Assembly (NCBI RefSeq): GCF_900176645.1 | Contig: NZ_FXAN01000049.1 | Span: forward strand, 1-64,000 | Direction: 5' to 3' | DNA: 64,000 bases | From: Burkholderia singularis | GTDB taxonomy: Bacteria; Pseudomonadota; Gammaproteobacteria; Burkholderiales; Burkholderiaceae | Shown: positions 8,102 through 17,751 of the stretch, piece by piece | Layout of the letters: every line of letters starts with the position of its first letter | How positions within the stretch are numbered: the stretch's first letter is position 1 | Position numbers and translations under genes: made by a program | Notes under the pieces: model-generated | What the model saw: the letters and a program-made list of their open reading frames with translations, nothing else | What the model was told of the DNA's origin: nothing | Databases searched by the model: none

Positions 8102-9163
8102 ATGCCCACCCTGTTCGACCCGCTGACCATCGGCGACCTCACGCTGCCGAATCGCATCATCATGGCTCCGCTCACGCGTGCCCGCGCAAGCGCCACGCGC
8201 ATTCCCAACGCTCTGATGGCCCGCTACTATGCGGAGCGCGCATCGGCGGGGCTCATCATTAGCGAGGCGACGTCGGTCACGCCACAAGGCGTCGGTTACG
8301 CGAATACGCCCGGCATCTGGTCGCCCGAGCAAGTCACTGGCTGGCGGCTCGTCACCGACGCCGTGCACGACGCGGGCGGCCGCATTTTCCTGCAGCTTTG
8401 GCATGTGGGCCGCGTATCGGACCCGATTTTCCTCGACGGTACGTTACCCGTCGCGCCGAGCGCGCTGGCGCCGGAAGGCCACGTCAGCCTGGTTCGCCCG
8501 CAGCGGGCCTATACGACGCCGCGTCCGCTCGAGCTTGCCGAGATTCCCGAGGTCGTCGCAGCATTTCGGCGCGGCGCGGAGAATGCGCGTGCGGCAGGCT
8601 TTGACGGCGTTGAAGTGCATGGCGCGAACGGCTACCTGCTCGACCAGTTTCTTCAGGACAGCTCGAACCGGCGCACCGACGCATATGGCGGCCCGATCGA
8701 GAACCGCGCGCGGCTTCTGCTCGAAGTGGTCGATGCGGCGATCGACGTCTGGGGCGCGGGACGCGTGGGCGTGCATCTCGCGCCGCGCGGCGACGCCCAT
8801 ACGATGGGCGACTCGAACCCCGCCGCAACGTTCGGCTACGTCGCCCACGAACTTGGCCGGCGCGGGATTGCTTTTCTGTTCGCGCGCGAATCGGCCGGCG
8901 ACGATTCGCTCGGCCCGCAATTGAAGGAGGCGTTCGGCGGCCCGTTCATTGCAAACGAGCGATTCACGCTCGACAGCGCGCAGGCGGCGCTCGCAACCGG
9001 ACGCGCCGACGCGGTCGCGTGGGGCACGCTGTTCATCGCGAATCCGGACCTGCCGCGCCGCTTCGAATTGAATGCGCCGCTCAACCGGCCGAACGCCGCG
9101 ACCTTCTATACGGACGGCGAAACGGGCTATACCGACTATCCGGTGCTTGAGGGCGCTGCGTGA
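8102..9163 (+). CDS. Old Yellow Enzyme family ene-reductase (NemA/XenB-like)
   Basis: A 353-residue FMN-dependent TIM-barrel reductase that reduces activated C=C bonds (enones, N-ethylmaleimide, nitro esters). The N-terminus MPTLFDPLTIGDLTLPNRII is typical. The substrate-binding pair is H173 and N176 in VEVHGANGYLLDQFL, followed by NRRTDAYGG; the phosphate-binding end DAVAWGTLFIANPDLP is present. The frame is open further upstream, but ATG 8102 matches the family start and has a GAGG ribosome site. It stands alone and faces the GNAT gene. Confidence 0.93.
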   Translation: MPTLFDPLTIGDLTLPNRIIMAPLTRARASATRIPNALMARYYAERASAGLIISEATSVTPQGVGYANTPGIWSPEQVTGWRLVTDAVHDAGGRIFLQLWHVGRVSDPIFLDGTLPVAPSALAPEGHVSLVRPQRAYTTPRPLELAEIPEVVAAFRRGAENARAAGFDGVEVHGANGYLLDQFLQDSSNRRTDAYGGPIENRARLLLEVVDAAIDVWGAGRVGVHLAPRGDAHTMGDSNPAATFGYVAHELGRRGIAFLFARESAGDDSLGPQLKEAFGGPFIANERFTLDSAQAALATGRADAVAWGTLFIANPDLPRRFELNAPLNRPNAATFYTDGETGYTDYPVLEGAA

Positions 9164-9200
9164 TGCCAGCCCGCGCGCGGTTGAGCCGATGCGCCCTCTC

Positions 9201-9225
9201 TGTCTATTTTCTTTCTAGATAGACA
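9201..9225. other. Stem-loop between convergent genes
   Basis: TGTCTAT (9201-9207) and ATAGACA (9219-9225) form a perfect 7-bp stem between the ene-reductase and acetyltransferase stops. It has no proper U-tract after the stem, so terminator function is uncertain. Confidence 0.35.
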
Positions 9226-9250
9226 CGCGCCGGCCGCCGGATGGTGCCGC

Positions 9251-9826
9251 CTAACGCCGCCCGTCGCCGAGCGCGCGGCTCATGAACACGCGCTGCGATT
9301 CGTCGAGCCCATGCGCGACATGCGCCGCGCGCACCGCGGCAAGCGTGGCGTCGAGCGTGTGGCCGTCGAGATCGACGAAGCCGAGACGCCGGTAGTACGG
9401 CGCATTCCACGGCACGTGCCTGAACGTCGACAACACCACCTGCCCGGCGCCGGCCTCCCGGGCACGCGCCACGACGGCGTCGATCAATGCAACGCCGATC
9501 CGCCGGCCGGCGTGCTCGGGCGCCACGTCCAGTTCCTCCAGATAAAGGCGCGCGGCATCGAGCATCCGATAGATCGCGAAGCCGGCAATCCGCCCGCCGT
9601 CCAGCGCGACAAGCGCGCGGCCCTCGCTGATCCGTGCACGTAAATCGGCAAGATCAGTCGGCGGGCTCGACGCGATGTGCGGCATGCCGATGTCGTTGAA
9701 ACGTTGCGCGGCGGCGGATTCGAGGTCGGCCATCGTCGACGCCTCGTCGGCGCGCGCGGCGCGGATCAGGATTGGGGGGCTGGTTCGGGGCGGTATCGAG
9801 CGGGCTTCGGGATCGTATCCGGTCAC
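9251..9826 (-). CDS. GNAT family N-acetyltransferase
   Basis: About 191 residues if GTG 9826 is the start; an ATG at MADLESAA would shorten it, but would lose the first GNAT strand (ILIRAARADEA). The acetyl-CoA-binding segment is VAPEHAGRRIGVALIDAVVARAREAG, with LEELDVAPE before it and the C-terminal WNAPYYRRLGFVD strand. The substrate cannot be predicted. It is divergent from a LysE-type exporter across 100 bp, a pairing often seen where both handle an amino acid or amine; that link is inference. Confidence 0.85.
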   Translation of the reverse strand: MTGYDPEARSIPPRTSPPILIRAARADEASTMADLESAAAQRFNDIGMPHIASSPPTDLADLRARISEGRALVALDGGRIAGFAIYRMLDAARLYLEELDVAPEHAGRRIGVALIDAVVARAREAGAGQVVLSTFRHVPWNAPYYRRLGFVDLDGHTLDATLAAVRAAHVAHGLDESQRVFMSRALGDGRR

Positions 9827-9926
9827 GGGCGAGAACTGAAATAGAACGAGGGGCTTCGCATCGGCGTCAATATAATCGACTTTCCGCCTCGGAATATCGT
9901 TGCACGACGCAACGGGAGAATTCGAC

Positions 9927-10538
9927 GTGCCATTGTCCAGCCTTGCTATCTTCGCCGCCGCGTTATTGGTCGCGGCAGGCTCGCCCGGCCCCAGCATCGC
10001 CGCGCTGGTTGCGCGCGTGCTGACCAACGGATTGCGCGACATCCTGCCGTTTCTCGCAGCAATGTGGCTCGGCGAGGTCATCTGGCTCACCTGCGCTGTC
10101 GCCGGGCTTGTGGCGCTCGCGCATGCGTTCGCACTGGGATTTCTTGTGCTGAAATTCACCGGCATCGCTTATCTGCTGTTTCTCGCGTGGAAGATGTGGT
10201 TCGCGCCGGCAGACACGCCCGCAGACGCGCTACCGGCCACAAGCTCGCCGTTGCGCATGTTTTTGACCGGCTTTGCGATCACGATGGGCAACCCGAAAAT
10301 CATGGTGTTCTATGTCGCGCTGCTGCCGACGATGGTCGACGTATCGCACGTCGGCGTTGTCGCATGGTTCGAGTTGACGCTGACGCTGCTCGCCGTGCTG
10401 ATCACCGTCGATTTCGGATGGGCGCTGCTTGCCACCCGTGCGCGCAAGCTATTGACGAGCCGTCGCGCGGTCAAGGCGGCCAACCGCGCAAGCGCGGCTG
10501 CAATGGCCGGTGCGGCGATCGCCATCGCGGCACGCTGA
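9927..10538 (+). CDS. LysE/RhtB family amino-acid exporter
   Basis: A 203-residue inner-membrane protein with about six hydrophobic helices. It carries the family motif AAGSPGPSIAALVARVLTNG near the N-terminus and NPKIMVFYVALLP in the middle. Family members export amino acids or homoserine lactones using the proton gradient. GTG 9927 is chosen because GGGAGA lies 10 bases upstream; the frame also allows a TTG at 9900. Confidence 0.9.
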   Translation: MPLSSLAIFAAALLVAAGSPGPSIAALVARVLTNGLRDILPFLAAMWLGEVIWLTCAVAGLVALAHAFALGFLVLKFTGIAYLLFLAWKMWFAPADTPADALPATSSPLRMFLTGFAITMGNPKIMVFYVALLPTMVDVSHVGVVAWFELTLTLLAVLITVDFGWALLATRARKLLTSRRAVKAANRASAAAMAGAAIAIAAR

Positions 10539-11184
10539 AGAAACCGGCCGCCAGCGCATTCACGGCCGCCGTCGGCCGCGATTTGCGCCAGTCACCGCCC
10601 TGGAGCGCGCGGGCCGCTTCGATAGGCTGCCGTTTGCGCCGACGCTCGGTCGATGAAACGCGCCGCTTCCCGGCCATCGGCTTTCGCGCGGTTGAAATAT
10701 CCGCGAACGCAGCTAGGCGGCCGCGCGGTAAACGCATGAGCCGCATTCGGTTCGACGGTATCGCAGGCGAGCGATGCGCACCGAGGATGCGCCGGCGTCG
10801 AAAAGACAGCGGCCATATCCGAGCGAGACTCTGGGCAAAAAATATTTGATGGCTAGAGTCAGCCCTTCTATCAATTACCCGGCCGCGTCAAACCCGACGG
10901 TTTCAGAACCTCATGCGCCCCGCTTGCCCTGCCCTGCGGCCAGCGACCGGTCAAAGCAGGGAAAACCCTGGCAAGTCTTCACGTAGTCACTCTCGCTGCG
11001 CTCGAGGCGACCGTATCCGCCACTGCGCCTGTCTTTCGTTAGCATTGCCCGAAATGCCAACCGCCTGGCGGAATGCTCACGCGCGGCCGCTCATGCGGGC
11101 CGTCTCCCATGCGCGGATTTGGCTTGACGAATCCGGCAGCCGCGGTCAACCGCGCCGCACGCGATAAAGCGCGCCCTTCAACGC
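10539..11184. other. Gene-free stretch between convergent lysE and araC-type genes
   Basis: 646 bp between convergent stops. Short open frames exist on both strands but none has a ribosome site or a recognisable protein. No clear terminator or repeat was found. Confidence 0.5.
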
Positions 11185-12123
11185 TCACGACAAACGCTGC
11201 GTCTGCGACGGCAATTCGCCAAACAGCCTGCGATACGCTCGGGCGAAATAACCAAGATGCGTGAAGCCCCAGCGCGCAGCCGCCTCGCCGACGCATAGTT
11301 CGTCAGCGCTAGTCATGCGCAGCAGCCGATGCACGGCGTTCAGGCGGATCGTGCGCAAATAGGTAACGGGCGTCACGTCGGCAACCCGCTGAAAGCTCGT
11401 CTGCAGCGTGCGCCGGCTGCAACGCAATGCGCGGCACAGCTCGAGCACCGTTACCGGCTGTTCGGGCCGCTGCCGCAAATAGCGCTCGCTGCGCCGGACG
11501 ATATCGCTATAGGTTGCATGCGTGATATCGCGCCGCGCTTCGTGAGCCGCGTCGGCGAGCGCATCGAGAAACACGCCGAGCAGCGCGTCGCGGAACATCT
11601 CGCGGGCGGCATCGTGCCCGAGCCCTTCGGGATTGCGCTGCGCGTCGTCGATATACGACGACAACCGCGCACCGAGCGCGATGCCCCGTTCGTGCGCGAG
11701 ACGCGTCACGTGCCGCGGCATCCGGCCTCCACGCGTACCGAACTCGACTTCGCATAGCTCGCCGATCATATCGGGCGTCGCGCTGATGCCCACGAGCCGC
11801 ATTCCCTCCGGCGTATGGAATTCGAAGTCCTCGCCGGGATGCAGCGCAAGAAGCGCATAGCCGTCGACGTGCTGTCGCTGGAACGTGCCTGCCAGCGGCA
11901 CAAGCACCGGCATCGCCAGCGAAGTCCGCCCGTGCGGCGATACGCCGGTTTGTGCGACACGCCGGTTGGTCGTCTCGCGGAAGAAATGGAAATCGTCGCA
12001 CAAGACCTGCGTGACCGTGCCCTTGAAGCGGCCGGGCGTCATCTGCCGATAGATCTGCTGCCAGCCGGCAATGGCAAGCCCGTGATCGTGGACGTCTTCG
12101 AGCGAATGCGACTGAAACAACAT
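11185..12123 (-). CDS. AraC family transcriptional regulator
   Basis: A 312-residue regulator with an N-terminal sensing domain (1-200, including VTQVLCDDFHFFRETTNRRV and VPLAGTFQRQHVDG) and a C-terminal AraC DNA-binding domain (about 215-310, VTVLELCRALRCSRRTLQTS and WGFTHLGYFARAYRRLFGE). The architecture resembles the EutR/OruR-like group that senses amines or amino acids. Start ATG 12123 has GGAGG. It lies directly downstream of the permease on the same strand (142 bp), so it is a candidate controller of the catabolic cluster to its right. Confidence 0.9.
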   Translation of the reverse strand: MLFQSHSLEDVHDHGLAIAGWQQIYRQMTPGRFKGTVTQVLCDDFHFFRETTNRRVAQTGVSPHGRTSLAMPVLVPLAGTFQRQHVDGYALLALHPGEDFEFHTPEGMRLVGISATPDMIGELCEVEFGTRGGRMPRHVTRLAHERGIALGARLSSYIDDAQRNPEGLGHDAAREMFRDALLGVFLDALADAAHEARRDITHATYSDIVRRSERYLRQRPEQPVTVLELCRALRCSRRTLQTSFQRVADVTPVTYLRTIRLNAVHRLLRMTSADELCVGEAAARWGFTHLGYFARAYRRLFGELPSQTQRLS

Positions 12124-12265
12124 GAGTGCCTCCAGACAATTCCGCTACGGCAAGCCGGACCGCGCATCACGGGCCGATGCATGCGCGCGGCGGCGCGGCA
12201 TCCCGACGGCAGCCAGCGGCGTCCGTGCATGACATGCGCCACAGTATGTCAGATCGAGCGGCCGC

Positions 12266-13753
12266 TCATCGGGCCCGCCCGTTGTGCAGCGCCTCCTCGA
12301 CGGGCACCGGCCTGAACGGATGCTTGCGCTGCACGACGATCGTCCAGAACAGTGCATACAGTGCGGTGAGTCCGAGCATCGTGCCGAACGGAATGTAGAT
12401 GTCGCGACCGCTCATTCCCGGCGGGGCGATGTACACGATCGCAAGCACGATGCCGATGCTCGAGACGATTTGCGGCAGCGGAAACCACGGCGACCGGTAT
12501 GGTCTGGGTAGGTCCGGGCGGCGAATCCGCAGCAGCACGACCGACAGCGTGACGAGCAGGTACGCGGTGCCCCATGCGCAAGTCGCGGCGAGCACGAGAT
12601 GCAGGATGCTGCCGGGATTGCCGTGGATGAACCACGCATGCGCGATCGGCACGACTGCCGCCACGACGATCCCGACCACGGGCGTCTTGAAGCGCGGATG
12701 CAGATAGGCAAAGCACTTGGGCAACGCGCCGTCGAGCGCCATCCCGTACAGGATGCGCGGCAGCCCCGCCATCAACGTATTGATCGTCGCCGCGCCGGCA
12801 CACAGGAACGCAATGCCGAACCAGATGCGTCCGAGCGGCCCGAGCACCTGCAGCGCGAATGCGGGAATCGCGCCGGGCGTATCGAGCAGATGGATGAGGC
12901 CGTCGGCGCTCAGCGCGACGTTCGGCACCTGCCGCTTGATCGCCGCGCCGTAGACGAACATGCATACCGCGACGCCCGCGAGCCCGAGCGCCATCGCGCG
13001 CGAAATCGTCTTGCCCGGCGCCTTCATTTCCGGCGCGAGCGGCGTGACGAATTCGCAGCCGACGAACATGAACATCGCCATCCCGACGAGCGACAGCACG
13101 GCCGGCACCGACACGCCCAGCGACGACGGCCCGAACCAGCCGTCGAAATGCACGGCGGGCGCGGCGACGAGCCCCAGCACGCCGAAGAGCATCAGCGACA
13201 GCCACATACCGGCCGTCAGCACGACCTCGAGCTTGCTGAACACCTGAATGCCGACGATGTTGGTGATCGCGAACACCGTGACGAGCCCCACGCCGACGAG
13301 CCACGCGCCGTTGTGCCGCTCGAATGCCGCGTTCAGCGATTCGAAGTTGACGAGCGCCATCACACCGCTGAGGATCGCCTCCGCCGTGCCGGCAAACACG
13401 TGAACGAGGAAATAGGCGGAGATCGTACCGGTGATCGCCCAGAAGCGGCCGAGCCCGCATGACAGATAGTCGTACACCGAGCCGGCTGTCGGCAGCATCG
13501 CCGCCGCCTCGGAGAAGGTCGTCGCCTGCGCCTGCATCATCACGAACGCGATCGCCATCGCAAGGGCGAATACCCAGCCGCCGGCGCCGAAGCCGGACGT
13601 CGCGGTCAGGATCACGGGACTCGCCATGATGAGACCGACGGCGCTCGCAAGCGCCGTCGGAAAACCGACTGAGCCCGCCGCCGGCTTGGGCTGCGCCGCC
13701 GGCTTCGCGGCGGGCACGGCCGGTGTGCCCGAACCGTCTGACCAATCCGACAT
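12266..13753 (-). CDS. APC superfamily amino-acid/amine permease
   Basis: A 495-residue inner-membrane transporter with about 12 helices of the APC fold (GLIMASPVILTATSGFGAGG at helix 1, AAAMLPTAGSVYDYLSCGLG at helices 2-3). The N-terminus is an Ala/Pro/Lys-rich cytoplasmic tail of about 30 residues. ATG 13753 has a strong AGGAGG site; open frame continues upstream but without one. Its neighbours encode a class III aminotransferase and an aldehyde dehydrogenase, so it probably imports their substrate, an amine or non-proteinogenic amino acid. A shared 14-bp motif sits 66 bp upstream. Confidence 0.92.
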   Translation of the reverse strand: MSDWSDGSGTPAVPAAKPAAQPKPAAGSVGFPTALASAVGLIMASPVILTATSGFGAGGWVFALAMAIAFVMMQAQATTFSEAAAMLPTAGSVYDYLSCGLGRFWAITGTISAYFLVHVFAGTAEAILSGVMALVNFESLNAAFERHNGAWLVGVGLVTVFAITNIVGIQVFSKLEVVLTAGMWLSLMLFGVLGLVAAPAVHFDGWFGPSSLGVSVPAVLSLVGMAMFMFVGCEFVTPLAPEMKAPGKTISRAMALGLAGVAVCMFVYGAAIKRQVPNVALSADGLIHLLDTPGAIPAFALQVLGPLGRIWFGIAFLCAGAATINTLMAGLPRILYGMALDGALPKCFAYLHPRFKTPVVGIVVAAVVPIAHAWFIHGNPGSILHLVLAATCAWGTAYLLVTLSVVLLRIRRPDLPRPYRSPWFPLPQIVSSIGIVLAIVYIAPPGMSGRDIYIPFGTMLGLTALYALFWTIVVQRKHPFRPVPVEEALHNGRAR

Positions 13754-13818
13754 CTGCGCCTCCTGATCGATGATTGCGTCGATGTCGAAAAAATACGAAG
13801 ACCAAAATTCCCGGATGT

Positions 13819-13832
13819 AGCGCAAATTGGCA
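13819..13832. promoter_or_regulatory. Shared cluster motif, copy 1 (permease promoter)
   Basis: AGCGCAAATTGGCA, 66 bp upstream of the permease start. The same 14-mer recurs exactly at 16868 and with one change at 17752. The core GC-N-AATT-N-GC is an imperfect palindrome. Probable operator of the cluster regulator. Confidence 0.65.
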
Positions 13833-13892
13833 AAACGCCCGCAACCGCGCCCACGAGGCTCCGGGCAGGCGTCATGCGCCCTTCGCGCGCGC

Positions 13893-15239
13893 TCAGCCCG
13901 CGTTGAACGGCGTCGCCTCGAATCCGGCCGCCAGCCCCGCGACGATCTGCTCGATCTGCTCGCGCTGAATCACGAGCGGCGGCGACAGAATGATCTTCGT
14001 GCCGACCGGCCGCACGAGCACGCCGTTTTCGCGCGCGACCTCGGCAACCGCGTTCGCGTAGCCCGACGCGGGATCGATCGGCATACGCGTCGTCTTGTCG
14101 GCGACGAGATCGAGCGCGACCATCAGCCCCTTGCCGCGCACCTCGCCAACCGCTTCGAAACGCTCGACGAACGGCTGCAGCGCGTCGAGCAGATGCGCAC
14201 CCTGGCGCGCCGCGTTCGCGGGCAAATCCTCGCGCAGCACGATATCGAGACTCGCCAATGCCGCCGCGCACGCGACCGGATGCCCCGAATACGTGTAGCC
14301 GTGCATGATCGCGCCGCTGAAATCCGCATTTGCCGCGAACGCGTCCTCGATGCGCGCATTGACCGCGGTTGCGCCGAGCGGCACGTAGCCGGACGAGATG
14401 CCCTTCGCAAGACACATGATGTCCGGCTTCACGCCCCAGCCGCGGCTGCCGAACAGGCTGCCGCTGCGGCCGAAACCCGTCACGACCTCGTCGGCAATCA
14501 GCAGCACGCCGTAACGGTCGCAGACTTCGCGCACGAGCGGCCAGTAGTTCGCGGGCGGCACGATCACGCCGCCCGCGCCCTGGATCGGCTCGGCAATGAA
14601 CGCGGCAACCGTGTCCGGGCTCTGGAACACGATCTCGCGCTCGAGCAGCTCCGCGCAGATCCGGCCCAGCGCTTCGGGATCCTGCGTAAACGGATTGCGG
14701 TAGAGCCACGGCGTCTCGACATGAAAACAGCCGGGCAGATTGGGCTCGTAATTGCGCCGGAACACCGTGTTGCCGTTCACCGACGCGCCGCCGAAATGCG
14801 TGCCGTGATAGCCCTGCTTCAACGAGATGAACTTCGTGCGATCCGCCTGCCCCTGCACTTTCCAGTACTGGCGCGCGATCTTGAGCGCGGTCTCGACGCA
14901 ATCCGAGCCGCCCGAGCTGTACAGCACGCGGCGCATGCCCTCGGGTTCCATCATGTCGATCAGCCGTTTCGACAATTCCTCGGCGCGCGGATGCGTGATG
15001 CCGTCGAACAATTGAAAGTATTCGAGTTCGTCGAGTTGGCGCACGATCGCCTGCTTGACTTCGGCGCGGTTGTGGCCGACGTTGACGTTCCATAACCCGG
15101 CGACGCCGTCGACGAGCTGACGCCCGCGATCGTCGTATACGTAGCAGCCGTCGCCGCGCACGATGCGGATCGGCTCGCGGCGCGTCATGTCGTTCGGGTG
15201 CAGCATCGGGTGCCAAAAACGGGAATCGTTGTCGCTCAT
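13893..15239 (-). CDS. Class III pyridoxal-phosphate aminotransferase
   Basis: A 448-residue omega-aminotransferase. The cofactor lysine is K279 in CLAKGISSGYVPLGA, with D250 in LLIADEVVTGFGRSG binding the pyridine nitrogen and YSSGGSDCVETALKIAR as the phosphate loop. Family members move the terminal amino group of diamines, beta-alanine, GABA or similar compounds to pyruvate or 2-oxoglutarate, giving a semialdehyde. Start ATG 15239 (MSDNDSRFW) has GGAG. It follows the aldehyde dehydrogenase after 34 bp, so the two form an operon that would oxidise the semialdehyde to an acid. The exact substrate is unknown. Confidence 0.93.
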   Translation of the reverse strand: MSDNDSRFWHPMLHPNDMTRREPIRIVRGDGCYVYDDRGRQLVDGVAGLWNVNVGHNRAEVKQAIVRQLDELEYFQLFDGITHPRAEELSKRLIDMMEPEGMRRVLYSSGGSDCVETALKIARQYWKVQGQADRTKFISLKQGYHGTHFGGASVNGNTVFRRNYEPNLPGCFHVETPWLYRNPFTQDPEALGRICAELLEREIVFQSPDTVAAFIAEPIQGAGGVIVPPANYWPLVREVCDRYGVLLIADEVVTGFGRSGSLFGSRGWGVKPDIMCLAKGISSGYVPLGATAVNARIEDAFAANADFSGAIMHGYTYSGHPVACAAALASLDIVLREDLPANAARQGAHLLDALQPFVERFEAVGEVRGKGLMVALDLVADKTTRMPIDPASGYANAVAEVARENGVLVRPVGTKIILSPPLVIQREQIEQIVAGLAAGFEATPFNAG

Positions 15240-15273
15240 TGCATTGCTCCGGAAAAACGTGCTGTCAGCGCGT

Positions 15274-16776
15274 TCAATGCGCGATACAGACGGATTTGGT
15301 TTCGGTGAAGCCGTCAATCGCGTATTGGCCGAATTCGCGGCCGATGCCGGATTGCTTGTAGCCGCCGAACGGCATCGCCGGATCGAGCGGCACGTGGCAG
15401 TTGACCCAGACCGTGCCCGCCTCGATGCGCGGCACGAGATCCATCACCGCCTTCAGATCGTTGCTCCACAAGCTTGCGGCCAGCCCGTAAGGCGACGCGT
15501 TCGCAAGCCGCACCGCTTGCGCGGGATCGTCGAACGGCAGCACGACGACGACCGGGCCGAATATTTCGTCGCGCACGATCGCGCTGTCGTGCTTCGCGTC
15601 GGCAATCACCGCCGGACGCACGAAATAGCCGGGCCGATCGCCGGCCGGATCGCCGCCCGCGAGAAACGTGACGCCGTCGCGGCGGGCCTGCTCCAGATGC
15701 GCGAGAACCTTATCGCGATGCTGGGCGGACACGAGCGGATTGATCTGCGCGGCCGGATCGAGCCCCGGGCCGAGCCGCATCGACGCGGCGACGCCAGCCA
15801 GGCCGTCGGCAAGCTGGCGGAACCGGCTGCGATGCACATAGATCCGGGATGCGGCCGCGCACACCTGACCCTGATTGAAGAACGCGCCGGCCGCGACGCC
15901 GGCGAGCGCTTGCGAGACATCCACGTCCTCCAGCATGACGACCGGATTCTTGCCGCCCAGCTCGAGCGAGAACCGCGTCATGTTCTGCACCGCGGCCGCG
16001 CCGACCAGCTTGCCCGTCGGCGTCGAGCCGGTAAACGAAATCTTGCCGATCGACGGATGGCCGGCGAGTGCGGCCCCGCATTCGCGGCCTCCGGTGACGA
16101 CGTTGAACACGCCCGCCGGCACGCCCACTTCGCGCGCCAGCTCGGCAAGCCGCAGCGCGGTAAGCGGCGTTTCCGGCGAAGGCTTCAGCACCACCGTACA
16201 GCCCGCCGCGAGCGCCGACACCAGCTTCCAGACAGCGATCATCAGCGGGAAATTCCACGGCACGATCGCGGCGACGACGCCGACCGGCTCCTTGCGCGTG
16301 TACGCCGTATAGCGCACGCCGGGCGGAAACGGAATCGACACGTCGAACGTCTGGCCGGTGACCTTGGTCGCCCAGCCCGCCATATAGCGGACATACTCGA
16401 TCGTCGCGCCGACCTCGACGCCGCGCGACACGAGAATCGATTTGCCTTGATTCAGCGTCTCGAGCTGCGCGAGTTCTTCCGCATGCGCTTCGAGCACGTC
16501 GGCGAGCCGCAGCAGGATGCGCTCCCGGTCCGCTGGCCGCAGTCCGCTCCAGACCCGCGCGTCGAACGCGCGCTTCGCGCTGGCGACAGCGGCGTCGACG
16601 TCGCGCGCGTCGGCGTCGGGCACGCGCGCGAGGCGCTCGCCCGTCGACGGATCATAGACGTCGAGCAGCCGTGGCGAATGCGCGGCGTGCATCACGCCGT
16701 CGATGAAAAGACCGAATTCGCGCCCGGTGAAGGCGCGTACCGCGTCGCTCACGGCGACGATGTTCGTCTGGGTCAT
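15274..16776 (-). CDS. NAD(P)-dependent aldehyde dehydrogenase
   Basis: A 500-residue ALDH-superfamily enzyme. Catalytic C306 lies in NQGQVCAAASR, general base E272 in FSLELGGKNPVV, and the cofactor site in VVAAIVPWNFPLMIAVWK and FTGSTPTGKLV. The overall pattern fits the betaine/phenylacetaldehyde/gamma-aminobutyraldehyde group. It is first in an operon with the class III aminotransferase. ATG 16776 follows a GAGAG site; a shared 14-bp motif is 92 bp upstream. Proposed role: oxidation of the aldehyde formed by its operon partner. Confidence 0.94.
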   Translation of the reverse strand: MTQTNIVAVSDAVRAFTGREFGLFIDGVMHAAHSPRLLDVYDPSTGERLARVPDADARDVDAAVASAKRAFDARVWSGLRPADRERILLRLADVLEAHAEELAQLETLNQGKSILVSRGVEVGATIEYVRYMAGWATKVTGQTFDVSIPFPPGVRYTAYTRKEPVGVVAAIVPWNFPLMIAVWKLVSALAAGCTVVLKPSPETPLTALRLAELAREVGVPAGVFNVVTGGRECGAALAGHPSIGKISFTGSTPTGKLVGAAAVQNMTRFSLELGGKNPVVMLEDVDVSQALAGVAAGAFFNQGQVCAAASRIYVHRSRFRQLADGLAGVAASMRLGPGLDPAAQINPLVSAQHRDKVLAHLEQARRDGVTFLAGGDPAGDRPGYFVRPAVIADAKHDSAIVRDEIFGPVVVVLPFDDPAQAVRLANASPYGLAASLWSNDLKAVMDLVPRIEAGTVWVNCHVPLDPAMPFGGYKQSGIGREFGQYAIDGFTETKSVCIAH

Positions 16777-16867
16777 AGGCGGCTCTCAATTTTGGAATGG
16801 GTGTCCGCGCGGCAGCGATCACGCGAACGATTCGCATCACTGTAGCCGCGCCCGTTTGCAATCGGTT

Positions 16868-16881
16868 AGCGCAAATTGGCA
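16868..16881. promoter_or_regulatory. Shared cluster motif, copy 2 (dehydrogenase promoter)
   Basis: AGCGCAAATTGGCA, identical to the copy at 13819, 92 bp upstream of the aldehyde dehydrogenase start and 92 bp after the LuxR-type gene stop. Confidence 0.65.
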
Positions 16882-16972
16882 GCCCGGCGGCCCTCGGCCG
16901 GAAATTCGAGCCGCGCCTGCCCATGCCCGAGGCAGATCGATGCGGCGCGCCAGCCAGCCGCGCGGCCGGCCA

Positions 16973-17683
16973 TCAAAGAAACAGCGCGCCAACGAGTTCG
17001 GTTCGATTCGACACGCCGAGCTTGCGGAACATGCGCAACAGATGTGTCTTGACCGTCGGCTGGCCGAGCGCCAGATCGCGCGCGATCTCCTTGTTCGAGC
17101 GGCCTGCGCGCACGAGACGCGCGATCTGCTCCTCGCGATGCGTGAGCCTCGTATCGGACACGATCCTGCGAATTCCGCGCACGGCCCGCAATGGCGGCAC
17201 GAGCGCCGTCTCGACGAGCGGCTGGAGCACGTGCAGCGCCGCGATGTCGCCGGTCGAATAGCATCCGCCGCTTGCAAAACGCAACAGCGAAAACGCGGCG
17301 AGCGGCGTGCCGCCGTCGCGCAGCAGCACTTCGACGACATCGGCGACGCGATACCGGTGCAAGAAACCCGTCCAGTACGCCGATGCGGCGCGCCGCTCGT
17401 CCGGCAGTTGCGATGCCAGGGTGACGACCGCGCCCGGCTGCGCCGCGCAGCGCAACGGATGCAGAGGATCGAGCGGTCTGTAGCGATTCACGTATGCGCG
17501 ATGCATCGCGGCCGTCATTCCGAACAGCTCGAAGTCGACGGGCTCGCCGCTCGTGTCGATCCGGTAGAACACCGTCGCGCTCGGCCGTGCGAGCGTTTGC
17601 AGAGCGGTTACGCAGGCGTGCAACGCGCGTGCATACGACGCGCAATCGGCGTCGATACCGTGACGGGCCAGAACTGGATTCAT
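16973..17683 (-). CDS. LuxR-type response transcription regulator (no receiver)
   Basis: A 236-residue protein with an unrecognised N-terminal sensing region (1-165) and a clear LuxR/NarL helix-turn-helix at about 172-230 (LTHREEQIARLVRAGRSNKE, then LALGQPTVKTHLLRMFRKLG). The N-terminus lacks the AHL-pocket pattern, so it is not a quorum receptor by sequence. ATG 17683 with a GAGGTG site is preferred. It lies just upstream of the dehydrogenase-aminotransferase operon and has the shared motif 69 bp upstream of its own start, which suggests autoregulation and control of the cluster. Confidence 0.88.
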   Translation of the reverse strand: MNPVLARHGIDADCASYARALHACVTALQTLARPSATVFYRIDTSGEPVDFELFGMTAAMHRAYVNRYRPLDPLHPLRCAAQPGAVVTLASQLPDERRAASAYWTGFLHRYRVADVVEVLLRDGGTPLAAFSLLRFASGGCYSTGDIAALHVLQPLVETALVPPLRAVRGIRRIVSDTRLTHREEQIARLVRAGRSNKEIARDLALGQPTVKTHLLRMFRKLGVSNRTELVGALFL

Positions 17684-17751
17684 CGCGAAACACCTCGGGC
17701 GCAGACGGATGTGCGTCGGCACAGCTTAGGCGCGCGATCACCGCGGCGATG

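Noticed and set aside
15163-16845. Very long open frame antisense to the aldehyde dehydrogenase and other long antisense frames (e.g. 12599-13462, 13827-15095, 60106-62499)
   Set aside because: Typical by-products of high GC codon use; Arg/His-rich translations with no domain and no ribosome sites, opposite genes with clear motifs.
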